Assembly: GCF_052857255.1 (NCBI RefSeq)
Contig: NC_135497.1
Coordinates: 350,130,799-350,194,798, forward strand
Source of the DNA: Amblyomma americanum
Lineage: Eukaryota > Arthropoda > Arachnida > Ixodida > Ixodidae
Direction of reading: 5' to 3'
Length of the DNA: 64,000 bases
Shown here: positions 11,892 to 22,365 of the stretch, piece by piece
Layout of the letters: the number at the start of each line of letters is the position of its first letter
How positions within the stretch are numbered: position 1 is the first letter of the stretch
Position numbers and translations under genes: made by a program
The notes under the pieces: generated by a model
What the model was told of the DNA's origin: nothing
Databases searched by the model: none
The model's input: only the letters and a program-made list of their open reading frames with translations

Positions 11892-12160
11892 ACATACAAC
11901 TAGCTCCGCCGGGCTGGCTTTTATATGTAGAGACACCCCCGCACAACGCTGCCTGAAACAGCCGATAAATTTAACAGGTCACCATACAGAACCCCATCTT
12001 CCATTTGGGGAATTTACCCGCCGCGGTGGCTCAGTGGTTAGGGCGCTCGGCTACTGATCCGCAGTTCCCGGGTTCGAACCCTACTGCGGCGGCTGCGTTT
12101 TTATAGAGGAAAAACGCAAAGGCGCCCGTGTGCTGTGCGATGTCAGTGCACGTTAAAGAT

Positions 12161-12573
<413 letters not shown>

Positions 12574-12751
12574 TAAAGATCCCCAGGTTGTCGAAATTAT
12601 TCCGGAGCCCTCCACTACGGCACCTCTTTCTTCCTTTCTTCTTTCACTTCCTCCTTTATCCCTTCCCTTACGGCGTGGTTCAGGTGTCCGCCGATATATG
12701 AGAGAGATACTGTGGCATTTCTTTTCCCCAAAAACCAATTATTATTATTAT

Positions 12752-13040
12752 ATTGGAGGAATAGGTTGTAAAGAAAGGAAAAGTCACGGTAAATGTATCA
12801 CTCTCAGTGAACCCTGGAACCGTGCCGGGAAGGAAAGGATGAAGTGGGGAAAATAGAAAGAAAAGTGAGAAAGGAGTGCCAGCAATAATCATCAGACAAG
12901 CGCATATAGCAACGTTCACCACGCATTTTGTTTCGCCATAACCTCCTTTCCCTCGCAACTAATAGCGCGCTGGGTGCCAAAGTGTGCTGTTGGGACCTGG
13001 AAACTAGAATGATCGATCAGTCTGGAAACAATCGTATCAT
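12752..13040. other. Diverged SINE body and unassigned sequence
   Basis: 12755-12860 aligns by eye to the inverted 3' body of Ruka (GAAAGGAAAAG .. GGAACCGTGCCGGGAAGG) and is an old fragment. The remainder shows nothing I recognise. Confidence 0.4.
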
Positions 13041-14064
13041 CTTCAGCTCAGCTAAGCTCACTGCAGAGCAAAAGACTCTTCCATACATTTAGAATTAACC
13101 CTGTTCTGTGCCAGCTGCGGCCACTCTATCCCCGCAAGCTTCCCATTCCATCTATTCACCTGACACTGCAGCCCACGTTCTGCTACTTTTGCCTTCGCTA
13201 CCCCAAGGGACCATCGGTAGTTTGCAACCCGCACTAATGCCCAGCCCATGTCGTTTTCTTCTTCTTGATTTCGACTAACGTATTGTTCACCGGCTTTTAT
13301 TCCCTGATCATTCCACCCTCTTTCTGACCCTTAATGTTACACCTTCCATTTTCGTTCGCATAACTCGCTGCGCTGCCCATAATTTCATCTGAATCCTTTT
13401 CGTTAGCCTCCACGTGTCTGTCCAACGGTGAGTACTACTACTGGTGGCGGTACTGGATACTTGTACGTTGCTATATGTGAAACGTGATTATGTGCCAAAT
13501 TCTTTCAACCCTGATTATTGTTTCGCTCGTATACGGTCCGGATCTGCGGTCAAAATTTGTGGCAGATGTACTCCCTTACCACTTCCAATGCCTCGGCGAA
13601 TATCGTGAATCGTGAATATCTGGACCTTTCCCAGATTCTTGAACAAGACTTTAGTCTTCTTCATACTAATTCTTTCTCCCACCGTCCCGCTTTGAGTGTT
13701 CAAGCCATGAATTATGCGCCGCAATTGCTCCGTTGAGTTACCTAGCAGGACAATGTCATCCGCAAATCGGATATTAATGAGGTTTACGAGGGAGTTGTTG
13801 CGGGCTAGTCGGTTTAACATTGCTTAAAAGGGAACACCGCAAACACAGGACGAAGAGAGCGCACCTGTGTTGTGCTTCCCTCTCATAGTCCTGTGTTTGC
13901 GAAGTTCCCTTCTAATCAATTACTGAGGTGTTCTCATAAAACTTTATTTCCGGCTCTTCCGAATCCAGCCCTCTGAATACCTCTTGCAAACACGCCGTGA
14001 ACAGCCGCGTGCATAGATTGTGTCTCCATGCCTGACACTGCGCATAGCCGAGAAATAACTCCTT
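13041..14064 (-). mobile_element. RTE-type LINE fragment
   Basis: Minus-strand relic of reverse transcriptase: LFTACLQEVFRGLD (14030-13960), then after a hairpin insertion NIRFADDIVLLGNSTEQL with the FADD catalytic pair and SMKKTKVLF (13780-13640). The order and motifs are those of RTE clade RT. Further down, 13249-13058 resembles the C-terminal tail of such an ORF. Frames are broken, so it is inactive. Confidence 0.7.
13828..13912. repeat. Hairpin-forming insertion in the RTE relic
   Basis: Inverted repeat: AGGGAACACCGCAAACACAG on the left and its near complement CTGTGTTTGCGAAGTTCCCT on the right, arms about 30 bp. It lies between two pieces of the same RT, so it is probably a small insertion or MITE-like element. 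Confidence 0.6.
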
Positions 14065-14560
14065 TTCGAACCCGACCGCGGCGGCCGCGTTTCGATGGAG
14101 GCGAAACACACCTGGACACATTTCTTATTGTATAAACAGTTTGTATATATTACTTCTCCCACTATCCTCTCTTCCTGTCCCCTAACCTCTTTCATTTAAT
14201 TTCTCCATTCTGCCTGCTATCCTTTATTTCCGCTGCCCCAGCTCAGGTGCTTGAGTATCGATGGCAGATGCCGCGGCTAGCAAAAATCTTTTCCTTCCTT
14301 TTTAATATTATTTTAATGAAAAAAACCACTACCACCACATAGAGGCGAAACGCAAACGGCACCCGAGTGCTGTGCGATGTGAAAGAACGTTGAAGATCCC
14401 CAAGTGGTCGAAATTATTCCGAGCCCTCTACTACGGCACGTCTTTCTTCTCTCAGTCCCTCTTTTATACCTTCCTTACGGCGCGATTCGGGTGTCCGCCA
14501 AGAAGTGTGAGACAGTTACTGTGCCATTTCCTTTCCTCAAAACCATTTTTTTCCAGCGCG
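14065..14560 (+). mobile_element. Ruka SINE fragment split by a LINE tail
   Basis: Begins at the B box (CGAACCCGACCGCGG), runs to GAGGCGAAAC, is interrupted at 14108-14341, and resumes with GAGGCGAAACGCAAACGGC and the usual SINE body. The A box is missing. Confidence 0.75.
14108..14341 (+). mobile_element. LINE 3' end inserted in Ruka
   Basis: 234 bp flanked by GAGGCGAAAC (14098-14107, 14342-14351). Its sequence matches the 3' UTR of the RNase H LINE at 37545-37769 almost base for base, ending AACCACTACCACCACA. It is a dead-on-arrival copy of that family. Confidence 0.8.
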
Positions 14561-15181
14561 CCTCTCTCTCTTCCTTTCTCTTTCTTCCTTCTCGCGCTTC
14601 ATTCCCTTCATATCCCTTCTCCTTGCCGGCCGATATTAAAGTGGCAGCCCTGAGCTCGGCAGTTACGTTGCCCCAGCCGGCTTCTTTCTTTTTATTTTTA
14701 CAATAACAAATATTACCATCACCAACACCATGGCATGGTTCCCATGGCAATTATGCATTGGAAATTTACATCTTTAGAGGCCGCTGCCAAGAGGCGCTTC
14801 AAAGGCTGCAGGGTGTTTCAATGCTTCGATACCTACACCGCCGCGATGACACCCTTTGTTCGATCGGGAGACACCATTCTGAGTCATACAGATTACACAC
14901 ACCCCTGGTATGAACACTCGAAGCTTCTAAATTTCTGCCTGAAATGAGATTTTACGCTTGGAAGCAGTGTCGAACGGGCTTGTGGCCCGGAAAGCCGAAA
15001 ATACTGTCTTCTGGAATGATACTGTGGCGTCGCTACGTTGAGTTTCTGCCGCAGAATAGCGTAAGAGTCTCCACTTTGAACGCCGACGCTAAACACCCAG
15101 TATCTAAGGCAACCAAAGGACGCCGCCAGCGCAACGCCATTCGTTATCCGTGCGCTAATCTACTTTCTAACGAGCCGCGCG
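14561..15181. other. LINE tail remnant, then unassigned sequence
   Basis: 14561-14735 is a pyrimidine-rich 3' UTR-like stretch ending ACCATCACCAACACCA, related in style to the LINE tail above. 14736-15181 holds nothing I recognise. Confidence 0.4.
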
Positions 15182-15440
15182 TACAGCTACAAAGTGCGTA
15201 CGTGCCACCAGCAAGTGCCCGTGCTGTTCCTGCGATGGCCAGGCGGTTGTCTAGTGCGCCAGTTTTGCACTAAGAAAAAATCTGAGGAAGGAATGCGAAA
15301 GCATGTGTTTTGAGGACATGCTTTCGCATTCCTTCCTCAGATTTTTTCTTAGTGCAAAACTGGCGCACTAGACAACCACCTGGTCATCGCAGCAACTGCA
15401 CGCGCACTTGCTTGTGGCACGTATGCACTTTGTAGCTGTA
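15182..15440. repeat. Perfectly registered 124-bp palindrome
   Basis: Left arm 15182-15305, 11-nt loop 15306-15316, right arm 15317-15440. The arms have equal length without indels; the inner ~65 bp are identical and the outer ~60 bp carry about 7 mismatches. The last 12 bp of the left arm plus the loop (23 bp, 15294-15316) are repeated directly at 15441-15463. Confidence 0.9.
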
Positions 15441-15467
15441 TGCGAAAGCATGTGTTTTGAGGACCCC

Positions 15468-15779
15468 GCCGCGGTGGCTCAGTGGTTAGGGCGCTCGACT
15501 ACTGATCCGGAGTTCCCGGGTTCGAACCCGACCGCGGCGGCTGCGTTTTTATGGAGGAAAAACGCTAAGGCGCCCGTGTGCTGTGCGATGTCAGTGCACG
15601 TTAAAGATCCCCAGGTGGTCGAAATTATTCCGGAGCCCTCCACTACGGCACCTCTCTCTTCCTTTCTTCTTTCACTCCCTCCTTCACCCTTCCCTTACGG
15701 CGCGGTTCAGGTGTCCAACGATACATGAGACAGATACTGCGCCATTTCCTTTCCCCCCCCAAAACCAATTATTATTATT
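15468..15779 (+). mobile_element. Ruka SINE, full length
   Basis: Uninterrupted copy: head GCCGCGGTGGCTCAGTGGTT, B box GGTTCGAACCC, body GTGCACGTTAAAGATCCCC, tail CCAATTATTATTATT. It serves as the reference for the broken copies in this window. Confidence 0.9.
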
Positions 15780-15836
15780 TGAGGAAAGGGCGCAGTAGCT
15801 CTCAGATCTCATCTCGCTGGACACCTTACCGCGCCT
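15780..15836 (-). mobile_element. Inverted Ruka 3' fragment
   Basis: Reads like the reversed SINE body (AAAGGGCGCAGTAGCTCTCA .. TGGACACCTTACCGCGCC), directly after the tail of the full copy. Confidence 0.6.
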
Positions 15837-16480
15837 TAAATCATGCAATTGAAGGGGTGCGTATGTCATTGGTACGAACCCCTGACTTTAGCTAGCCTCC
15901 AACTTGACTAAAACATGTAAGCTATGTGCAAAGAGAAATGCTATGACACCACCCAGAAGGCTGTAAAACGAACGGTTGATCAGAATTTTGGTGCATGTAG
16001 TCGGGAATACTGTCACCACATTGCAGTCCACTAGTGATGATATAGCGGGGATTTCATCTGCTAAAGCGATATCGGTTGTTCAGTTCATACTCAGCAGCTC
16101 TATTCTCGTTTCGAAGAACGCGGTTTTGCGCCCCGCGTCGCTTTCCATCATTAAATAGTGATGATGTTACCGTTATTGAATTTTTGAAACTTTACTAATC
16201 CATTTCTTAACCGCTTTTACTAATTATCGGTGTGACATCATTATTCATCATGGTACATAACACCATTCATTTATTACTCGTTATCACTAAACTTTTACAC
16301 ATAATTGTGTGGACACATTTCGCGGGCAACTGAGCCATATAAAGGTTTCGCAGGAACCCTTTACTGCACGAATTTTTGTTTCATCATAAAATTATTTCAG
16401 GAGACGTAGGCTGCCGAAAGAATCACGATGTGCACATGGAAAATTGATTCAGTGGTTTCGTTCACTTTTTATTAACCCAA
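15837..16480. other. Unassigned AT-rich sequence
   Basis: No coding similarity or repeat structure seen. Confidence 0.4.
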
Positions 16481-16559
16481 AATAGGTATACTTGCAACAA
16501 CATGCAATAAAACAAAGCATATTTCAAAATGAACACCGCTGTTGAATATTATGAAATAC

Positions 16560-16750
16560 AAATAATTAGTATTGAATATGACACAACAAAAGCGTCATTT
16601 CGCCGTGCGGTTCAAAAGAAAACAATTGCTCTTCTTTGTCGATGAGAGGCAAGTACCACATTTCCAGCAGTAGCTCACAAAGATTCCTGTGCATTTGTTA
16701 AACTTGCAAAGCTGCCTCTTCTGGCTCCAAAAGACCAAGTGACCAATCTG
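16560..16750 (-). pseudogene. Possible piggyBac-type transposase C-terminal finger
   Basis: On the minus strand, after an acceptor-like TTCTGTTTTCAG, the frame reads FWSQKRQLCKFNKCTGIF, SYCWKCGTCL and KKSNCFL. The Cys spacing resembles the cysteine-rich end of piggyBac-derived transposases. No catalytic Asp blocks are near, so at most this is a last-exon relic. Confidence 0.35.
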
Positions 16751-16858
16751 AAAACAGAAATGCAATTATTAGCATTGAAATGAGGCATGATGATTCAGAT
16801 ATTATACCTGTTCTAGCTTGGCATCCTGTGGTGGAGTGGGTGCTTGTTGGGCCATTTT

Positions 16859-18140
16859 CAGAAGAGATAACCTACGAACATGAGATTTATGCTTATGTTT
16901 ATGGGGTTTACCGTCCCAAAGCAACTCAGGCTATGAGGAACGCCGTAGTGAAGGGCTCCGGATAATTTCCATTACCTGGTGTTATTTAACATGCACTGAC
17001 ATCGCACAGTACGCAGATATTTATAATTTCACTTCCATCAGTTTTATGATAGCATCGCCAAACCGTATAAGAGCAGCCCGGCGCGTTCACGCGAAGCAAC
17101 CACCACACAAAACAGAAGCAAACGCGGGTTACAAAAGGAAATAACAAATAATTTTCAGAGAAATACCAGCGCCTATGCAAACTAGGCTATCAGGTGCGCA
17201 GTTTATTTACTTATGGGTTGGGTGATGGTCTCATGGTTTCATGATTACTCTGAAATTTGCACTCTATTTTTGGGTCCTTAGGCCTTCAGAGAAAAGTATC
17301 TTGATATGATCGACGGCTGGGAGGGATGAATTTGTTTGCTTTGGTCTCAAAAATATTCAAGTTTCAGAACGGTGCGGTATCTTTACGTCTTTCTTCCTCT
17401 GCTGTGTTTTTTCGCTCTGGTTTCTTCGAACTCTTGATGAGCGCTCCTCCTGCCCGAGAGATCAGCTGCTAAAGCCCCGCGAAAATTATTCACGGCATAC
17501 AGCTCTAGTGCTAATCACCGCGCCTGTTTTAGCGCTTTCGGTAGACATCCTTGTTAATACAGGCCAAACTAAGAAATTGGAAGGTTCTTCGGTCAGCAGA
17601 CAATAACCCAGCAGCTAGCACGAGGCTGGTCGAATCTATGTCGGTAACATTGTCGTGAACGTATACCTTCGCAATCTAAGGCATGACCATCAGTCCATCT
17701 TGTTTTACACGTAGACAGCAGAGGCGGCAGAAAACAAAAACAGCCGCTCTTTTTCGCTCACGAACTTACTTGAAAACTCAGAATTTTACGTTTATTTCAT
17801 TTTGCTTGTGGCTTTTTCCCTGCATTTGAGCAGAGTGGTCGTCATGTCAAAGACAGGACCGATCCAATTTCTAAGAACAACGCGAAAAGGACGGCACAAC
17901 TTAGAAAGAACACATAATGAAGAGACAGGCGCTGACAGGACAGCATTCACAGTCTTCGCAGTGCACGCCAAGGCCCTACAGGCACATGCTTGACATTATA
18001 CTGATGTTTTTTAAGGGGATGCTGAGGAGGAACTGAAGTCGGCTTGTGCTGATAGATTACCACTTTCTAACGGCTGTGTAAAACCTTTCTCTAAAAACAC
18101 AATTTTTATAAGCTGGAAAGCGCAAAAACAAGACAAAATA
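16859..18140 (+). repeat. Inverted repeat, left copy (1.28 kb)
   Basis: Matches the reverse complement of 49700-50977 along its whole length with scattered substitutions and small indels. It starts CAGAAGAGATAACC and ends near AAGACAAAAT. It contains a SINE 3' fragment (16885-17065) and no intact ORF. It may be an uncharacterised transposon or the arm of an old inverted duplication. Confidence 0.85.
16885..17065 (-). mobile_element. SINE 3' fragment inside the inverted repeat
   Basis: TATGGGGTTTACCGTCCCAA .. GTGAAGGGCTCCGGATAATT matches the body of the SINE at 7115-7357 but lacks the tRNA head. The same fragment is present in the right copy, so it predates the duplication. Confidence 0.75.
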
Positions 18141-18925
18141 CAGGCACTGACTACAGTGACCAATCTCACAAGCAATGCCCAATTAGAGCAATGTTTTTTT
18201 TGTGCTTCCGGATATCTAAGGCTGTCACAGCGCTATTCACTTCCAGTCTTCGATCACTGAGTGGTTTTCATCACTAGATTCGACGAAAATTTTTCTGGTC
18301 AGGCACACAAGTAAATTTTTTTTCCAGTCGCTGACCAAGTCACACAATGACGAAAGATGTTCCGGAACCCGTACGGGTAGCTTGCTCACAATGAGGCGGA
18401 CAAAGCAAGTAGGCGCATTTTAGGCGGAAATTTTGTGACATAATGACTGGTAATAGATTATCGGTATGTTTCCTGCAGTGCGGTTTATGGTACCGGTTGA
18501 CGATTCGATGAACGATGATTCAAGGAGAAGCTGCGTTGTCAGGTTCCGTTCTTTGGCTAAAATTGTAGAGAGCGTATCCTATATAAGTGACGTGTTTAAG
18601 AACCAAAATGAGCCACCATAGTGGCTTTCAGTAATAGACGACCTGGTACCGCTAAAACTCTTTTGATCGTCTGGCGTGAGAGAAGCAGATTTGCGCTCGC
18701 GCTTTTTACTTGTCAAGTGATGTAGACGCAGTACATATGTATGGGAGTTTTGTTACGTTCAAAGAAGGTAATAAAACAAAAATTGGACAAGACACTTAAG
18801 CTCCGCCTTAAGGCTATGTCGCCATAGAGTTGTAGGTAAGGTTTTCCATTCTGAACAGTTTGACACCTTTGAATCATTTTTCTTTTTTTTTTCAATTGTT
18901 CCCATTAACTAATTGATCTTTTCTG
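18141..18925. other. Unassigned sequence before LINE copy A
   Basis: Frames are short and none resembles a known protein. It may hold a decayed 5' part of the Tx1 copy that follows. Confidence 0.3.
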
Positions 18926-19103
18926 TGTGATTGATGACGTAAAGAAAATTTAACAAAAGATAGAAGTTTTGGAAAAAGAGCGTTATTGCGGTGCGCTGAT
19001 GCGCGCGAAAGCTGAAGAGGAGGTTTTCGGTGAAGAACCAACAAAACGAGCCTTGCTCACGGAAAAAAACCCGGGCTGAGCGCAACCGGGTTGATAAGAT
19101 TGA

Positions 19104-19694
19104 ATGGGGAGGTGTCATAGCAGGCCGATTTCATTCACTAACGTGGACTACAAATTATTTATGAAGGTATTAGTAAGGCGGTTACAAAGGGTAATGAATA
19201 TGATAGTAGGTGCTCATCACACGTGTGGCATCAAAGGCCGTTCTATTATGACTAATATTCTTCAAGCAAGATGTGTGCTTGAGTGTTTTAATTTTACAGA
19301 CAGTCGTGTTGCTATTCTTCAGTTAGACCAGGAAAAGGCATTCGACTGCGTGGCACATGAACTTTTGTTTTTAATTTTGGATGAGGTGAATGTTTGATTG
19401 GCCATCAGGGAGGGAGTGACCATGGCGTACGGCAACTGCGCAACTAGACTAATAATAAATAAGAGTTTGGTGTGCCAGGGCTGCTCCCTCCGCCCTCTTT
19501 TGTTTGGTGTATACATAGAAGCCCTGTGTTTGAGCATAATACAGATTGGCGGTATTCATAGTATTAGGTTACAAGCGACAGAATTTAGGTTGCTAGCTTA
19601 TGCCTTCGACGTAGCCGTTTTCGTGGTTGATGAGAGCATAAAAAAGCCATCGATTGTGTTCGGCAATTTAGCCAATCGAACGGAAGACGAGTAA
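19104..19694 (+). pseudogene. Tx1-like RT, copy A
   Basis: NVDYKLFMKVLVRRLQ, HHTCGIKGRSIMTN and LQLDQEKAFDCVAH are RT blocks with the first catalytic Asp; CQGCSLRPLLFGVYIEALCL follows after a TGA. The motif that should read YADD is YAFDVAVF, so one catalytic Asp is replaced by Phe. The CGIKGRS and DQEKAFD blocks are typical of the Tx1 group. Confidence 0.8.
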
Positions 19695-20138
19695 ATGTTG
19701 GAAAATGTGTTTGCATCTGGCATGATGAATGGCCAGCGACTCCAGTTAACTTTGCGAATGTGTCCTGGGTGACGACCTCGATGAAGAGTTAGGTGTCCCA
19801 CTGGAGTGTTATCAAGACAGATAACCGTACTGGAAAAGCCAGTTTGAAGACACACGTGCAAAAGCTGACAGGTGGAGAGGGACTCAGTTATCGACTTTCG
19901 CGAGGGCTACAGTGTGCAACTTATTCTTCATCAGAAAGCTGTGCTACGTGATGCAGGTACTGCACTGTTCACGAGCCAACGTGCAGAAACTGCAGCCCAT
20001 TTTTTCATTGTTTGTCTGGACCTTGAGCTGGGAACGATGCAGAGGCACAAATTTGTTTAGAAGTGTAAAAGATGGAGGCTTAGACCTGAGCCATCTCTTC
20101 TTGCGCCAAGACATGAGAAGGTTTTATTTTTTCGTGTT

Positions 20139-20867
20139 TTGAGTGATCCCTTCTTGCGTACAATCTGGCAAGTAAGGCTGGGCCGTGCGTTACCAGAATC
20201 GATTGCGGGAACAGGTAACATTCAAGGTCGGATTTATGGATACAGCAGAGAAGTGGTAATGAGTGTTAGATTTTTAGCTGCTCGTTTTTCGCTGCAGTAC
20301 CTCTCTACTGTAAAAAGGAAAACACTCTATCGAGATTTACGTGATGTTGTTCTGCCTGAACCATTGTACAGGGCCATGTACCGTGGAGGCCAGGGCGGTA
20401 ATGTGTCGAAGAGGGTGAAGAAAATACAGGTACCACCGGCCTCTGAATCTTTCTTTTTTAAGTTACACATAAAAACACTGGCCGTGAAAGCATCTATAGA
20501 GAAAAAGAGAATGGTTCGGCCTTGGGGCTCAGACTGTTCGATTTGCAAGAAGCCAGAGACAATCAATCATGTATTGCCCTGCTGGGAAGGCGTCTACTAC
20601 TGGGATGTCTTGCAAAGAACGCTCAAGAAAGACTTGCTTGCAGACACATATAGAATATGGTGTCTCCCTGTACAAAACGACGAGGGCGTACCAATTATGA
20701 CTCAATACTGCTTTTGGGTCTCCACGCTATTTGGCGCTCGCGAATGGCTCAATACTACTGCCAACCGGATGCGAGGCGTGCCCGAATTTACTTTCGTGAG
20801 AGTGTGCACTCGTTTATTGAAATGCAAAAAACGGCCGATCAAGTTCCTGAATGGCTCTCGAGGGTAG
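20139..20867 (+). pseudogene. Tx1-like ORF2 C-terminal domain, copy A
   Basis: Open for 242 codons. Contains RGGQGGNVSKRVKKIQV, FFFKLHIKTLAVKA and the finger CSICKKPETINHVLPC (C-x2-C-x7-H-x4-C), a nucleic-acid-binding knuckle shared with copies B, C and F. The last 60 residues are in a shifted frame relative to the other copies (GLHAIWRSRMAQYYCQPD is in the +2 frame from 20657). Confidence 0.75.
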
Positions 20868-21008
20868 AGCCCTTGGTGTTCCTGAGGGACTTTCAACATG
20901 ACGAAGCCAGCAGCAGCGGCTGGTTGAGTGTCAGATTCCCCCTGAATGATGTATCATGTAAATTTTTTTTTGTATACTCTGTCGAAGCCCGGCAATAAAA
21001 GGAAAAGA

Positions 21009-21080
21009 GGTCGCATGGTGTAATGGTTAGCACTCTGGACTCTAAATCCAGCGATCTGAGTTCAAATGTCGATGAGACCT
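21009..21080 (+). tRNA. tRNA-Gln-like gene with CTA anticodon (probable pseudogene)
   Basis: 72 nt, A box TGGTGTAATGG, B-box region AGTTCAAATG. The anticodon arm is perfect (CTGGA / TCCAG) around loop CTCTAAA, giving anticodon CTA, which would read UAG, instead of CTG seen in the sister units. The acceptor has one mismatch and the T stem two, so it is probably dead. T6 terminator at 21085. Confidence 0.75.
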
Positions 21081-21084
21081 GCGC

Positions 21085-21090
21085 TTTTTT
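21085..21090 (+). terminator. Pol III T-run after tRNA-Gln
   Basis: Six T residues 4 nt after the tRNA 3' end, the normal Pol III stop. The equivalent place in the other two units also has a T-run. Confidence 0.7.
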
Positions 21091-21153
21091 ATTTTTCTCA
21101 CTTATACTGCCTTCGACATTTCTTGTGCACCTGCTTGCACCGCTTCCCCTCGT

Positions 21154-21225
21154 TTCGGCGTGGTCTAGTGGCTAGGATACCTAGCTTTCACCTAGGCGGT
21201 CCGGGTTCGATTCCCGGCGTCGGAA
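21154..21225 (+). tRNA. tRNA-Glu (TTC)
   Basis: 72 nt. Acceptor TTCGGCG pairs with CGTCGGA (two G-U), anticodon stem CCTAG/CTAGG is perfect with loop CTTTCAC (anticodon TTC), and the T arm CCGGG-TTCGATT-CCCGG is perfect. A box TGGTCTAGTGGCTAGG. Of the six tRNA-like genes here it is the only one with no defect visible. Five nt separate it from the next tRNA-Gln start. Confidence 0.9.
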
Positions 21226-21230
21226 GGTGC

Positions 21231-21248
21231 GGTCTCATGGTGTAATGG
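21231..21248 (+). repeat. tRNA-Gln 5' fragment, 5' target duplication of LINE copy B
   Basis: GGTCTCATGGTGTAATGG: acceptor strand and A box of tRNA-Gln, cut where LINE copy B begins. The same 5' sequence begins the tRNA-like gene at the other end of copy B (38001). Confidence 0.85.
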
Positions 21249-21417
21249 ATGCTTCAGCTTCCGGCCACGCTTGTGAACGGACGTATAATGCCGGGCTCCG
21301 TAGGAGCGGCTTCGGCGGCCATGTCTCGCCGCGGTAACAGGACTGCGGAAGAGGAAAGTGAATACCAGGCTTGATTACAGGGCGTTTCGTTTTAAATACA
21401 GTTTTTTTTTTTGCATG

Positions 21418-22365
21418 CTGATGTCGCGTCCGATCGTACCGTATGGAAGATTTCCGCGACGCATTGGCGGAACATTCGATGCTCCCGGATGTTACACCCT
21501 GGGGGCGTATCGCATGAGTAACGTCTGGGCCATCATTTTAAAGGATGCCGAGGCGGTAAAGCGGATTACAGGCATCGGCGAGCTACTTGAAAAAGTGTCG
21601 CTGCCTGGTGACTGACCCGGCGAATGAGGACGTGCTGCTGAAGCTGCACTAGCTTCTACACAGTGTGGCCGACGAAGAGGTGCGAGCAGCCTTCGCACCG
21701 TATGGAAAAGTTTCGGAAACTCCCGGGAGCGCTGGCGGGCACATGGCATGACAGAAAAGGGCTCAAGGACACGGTTGGTCACCCTAAAGATGAAAGCCGG
21801 CGTGAAACGCGACGACCTGCCACACCAGCTGAACGTCGGCGGTGAGTTGGCCCTTGTCGTCGTTCCTGGCAGGCCTCCCTTGTGCCTCCGCTGTCGGCGT
21901 ACCGGCCACATCCGTAAAGAGTGCCGGGTTCCACGTTGTGGAGTTTGTCGACGGTTCGGCCACGAAGATGGCCAGTGTGCACTCACTTACGCGAGCACTG
22001 CTGGACCCGGGACAAGTGAGGACTCATCTGAGCTTCTAATTGACGAGGCGGATGCGGAGGAAGCAGCTGGTTCTGCAGGGCTGAAAGTGAAACAGGATGC
22101 GCCTTCCTTGACGATTAAAACGAAGCAGAAAGTTACGGCATCCAGCGATGATAAGGCTGCTGAGAATGTCGTTGATGCTTCCTCCGAAGAAGATCATGAT
22201 TCGCAGAAAGAAACGACGAAATTTGCGTCGAAACACCTGCAGGCGGGGAGTCTCCGAGGACTGACGTCATGGGCGTCAGCCAGGAAACGGAGGCCTCAAT
22301 GGCTGGGAAACGCTCACATGAAGAGACCGTCGGTAAAAGCCGCAGTCTGGCGATGGCAACAATGA
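21418..22365 (+). pseudogene. Tx1-like ORF1, copy B
   Basis: Frames 21418-21615 and 21748-22365 correspond to ORF1 of copies C, D and E (LGAYRMSNVWAVILKDAEAV, then KLKAGVKRDDLPHQL). Two knuckles are intact: CLRCRRTGHIRKEC and CGVCRRFGHEDGQC, both C-x2-C-x4-H-x4-C. The tail is acidic then basic. A frameshift and a TGA near 21615 break it. ORF1 of LINEs coats the element RNA. Confidence 0.8.

Larger units (their letters stand above)
7570..11998 (-). mobile_element. RNase H-bearing LINE (I-like group), decayed
   Basis: Non-LTR retrotransposon in minus orientation. The order of relics is ORF1 with zinc knuckles (11565-10279), AP endonuclease (10171-9482), part of RT (9623-8526), RNase H (8330-7881), then a 3' end with AATAAA on the minus strand and an A-rich tail near 7576. 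The presence of RNase H and the knuckle-rich ORF1 place it in the I/Jockey group. A 320-bp insertion splits its 5' region (11572-11891). The 5' limit is approximate: LINE-like 5' UTR seems to continue to about 11998. Confidence 0.8.
18926..21008 (+). mobile_element. Tx1-like LINE copy A, 5'-truncated, 3' end at tRNA-Gln
   Basis: Coding similarity with copies B and C begins near 18926 (KERYCGALMRAKAEEE .. EEPTKRALLTEKN), skips about 120 residues, then resumes at NVDYKLFMKVL. RT and C-terminal domains follow to 20867. The 3' UTR ends GCAATAAAAGGAAAAGA, immediately followed by a tRNA-Gln sequence at 21009. Multiple stops and a lost catalytic Asp make it inactive. Confidence 0.8.
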
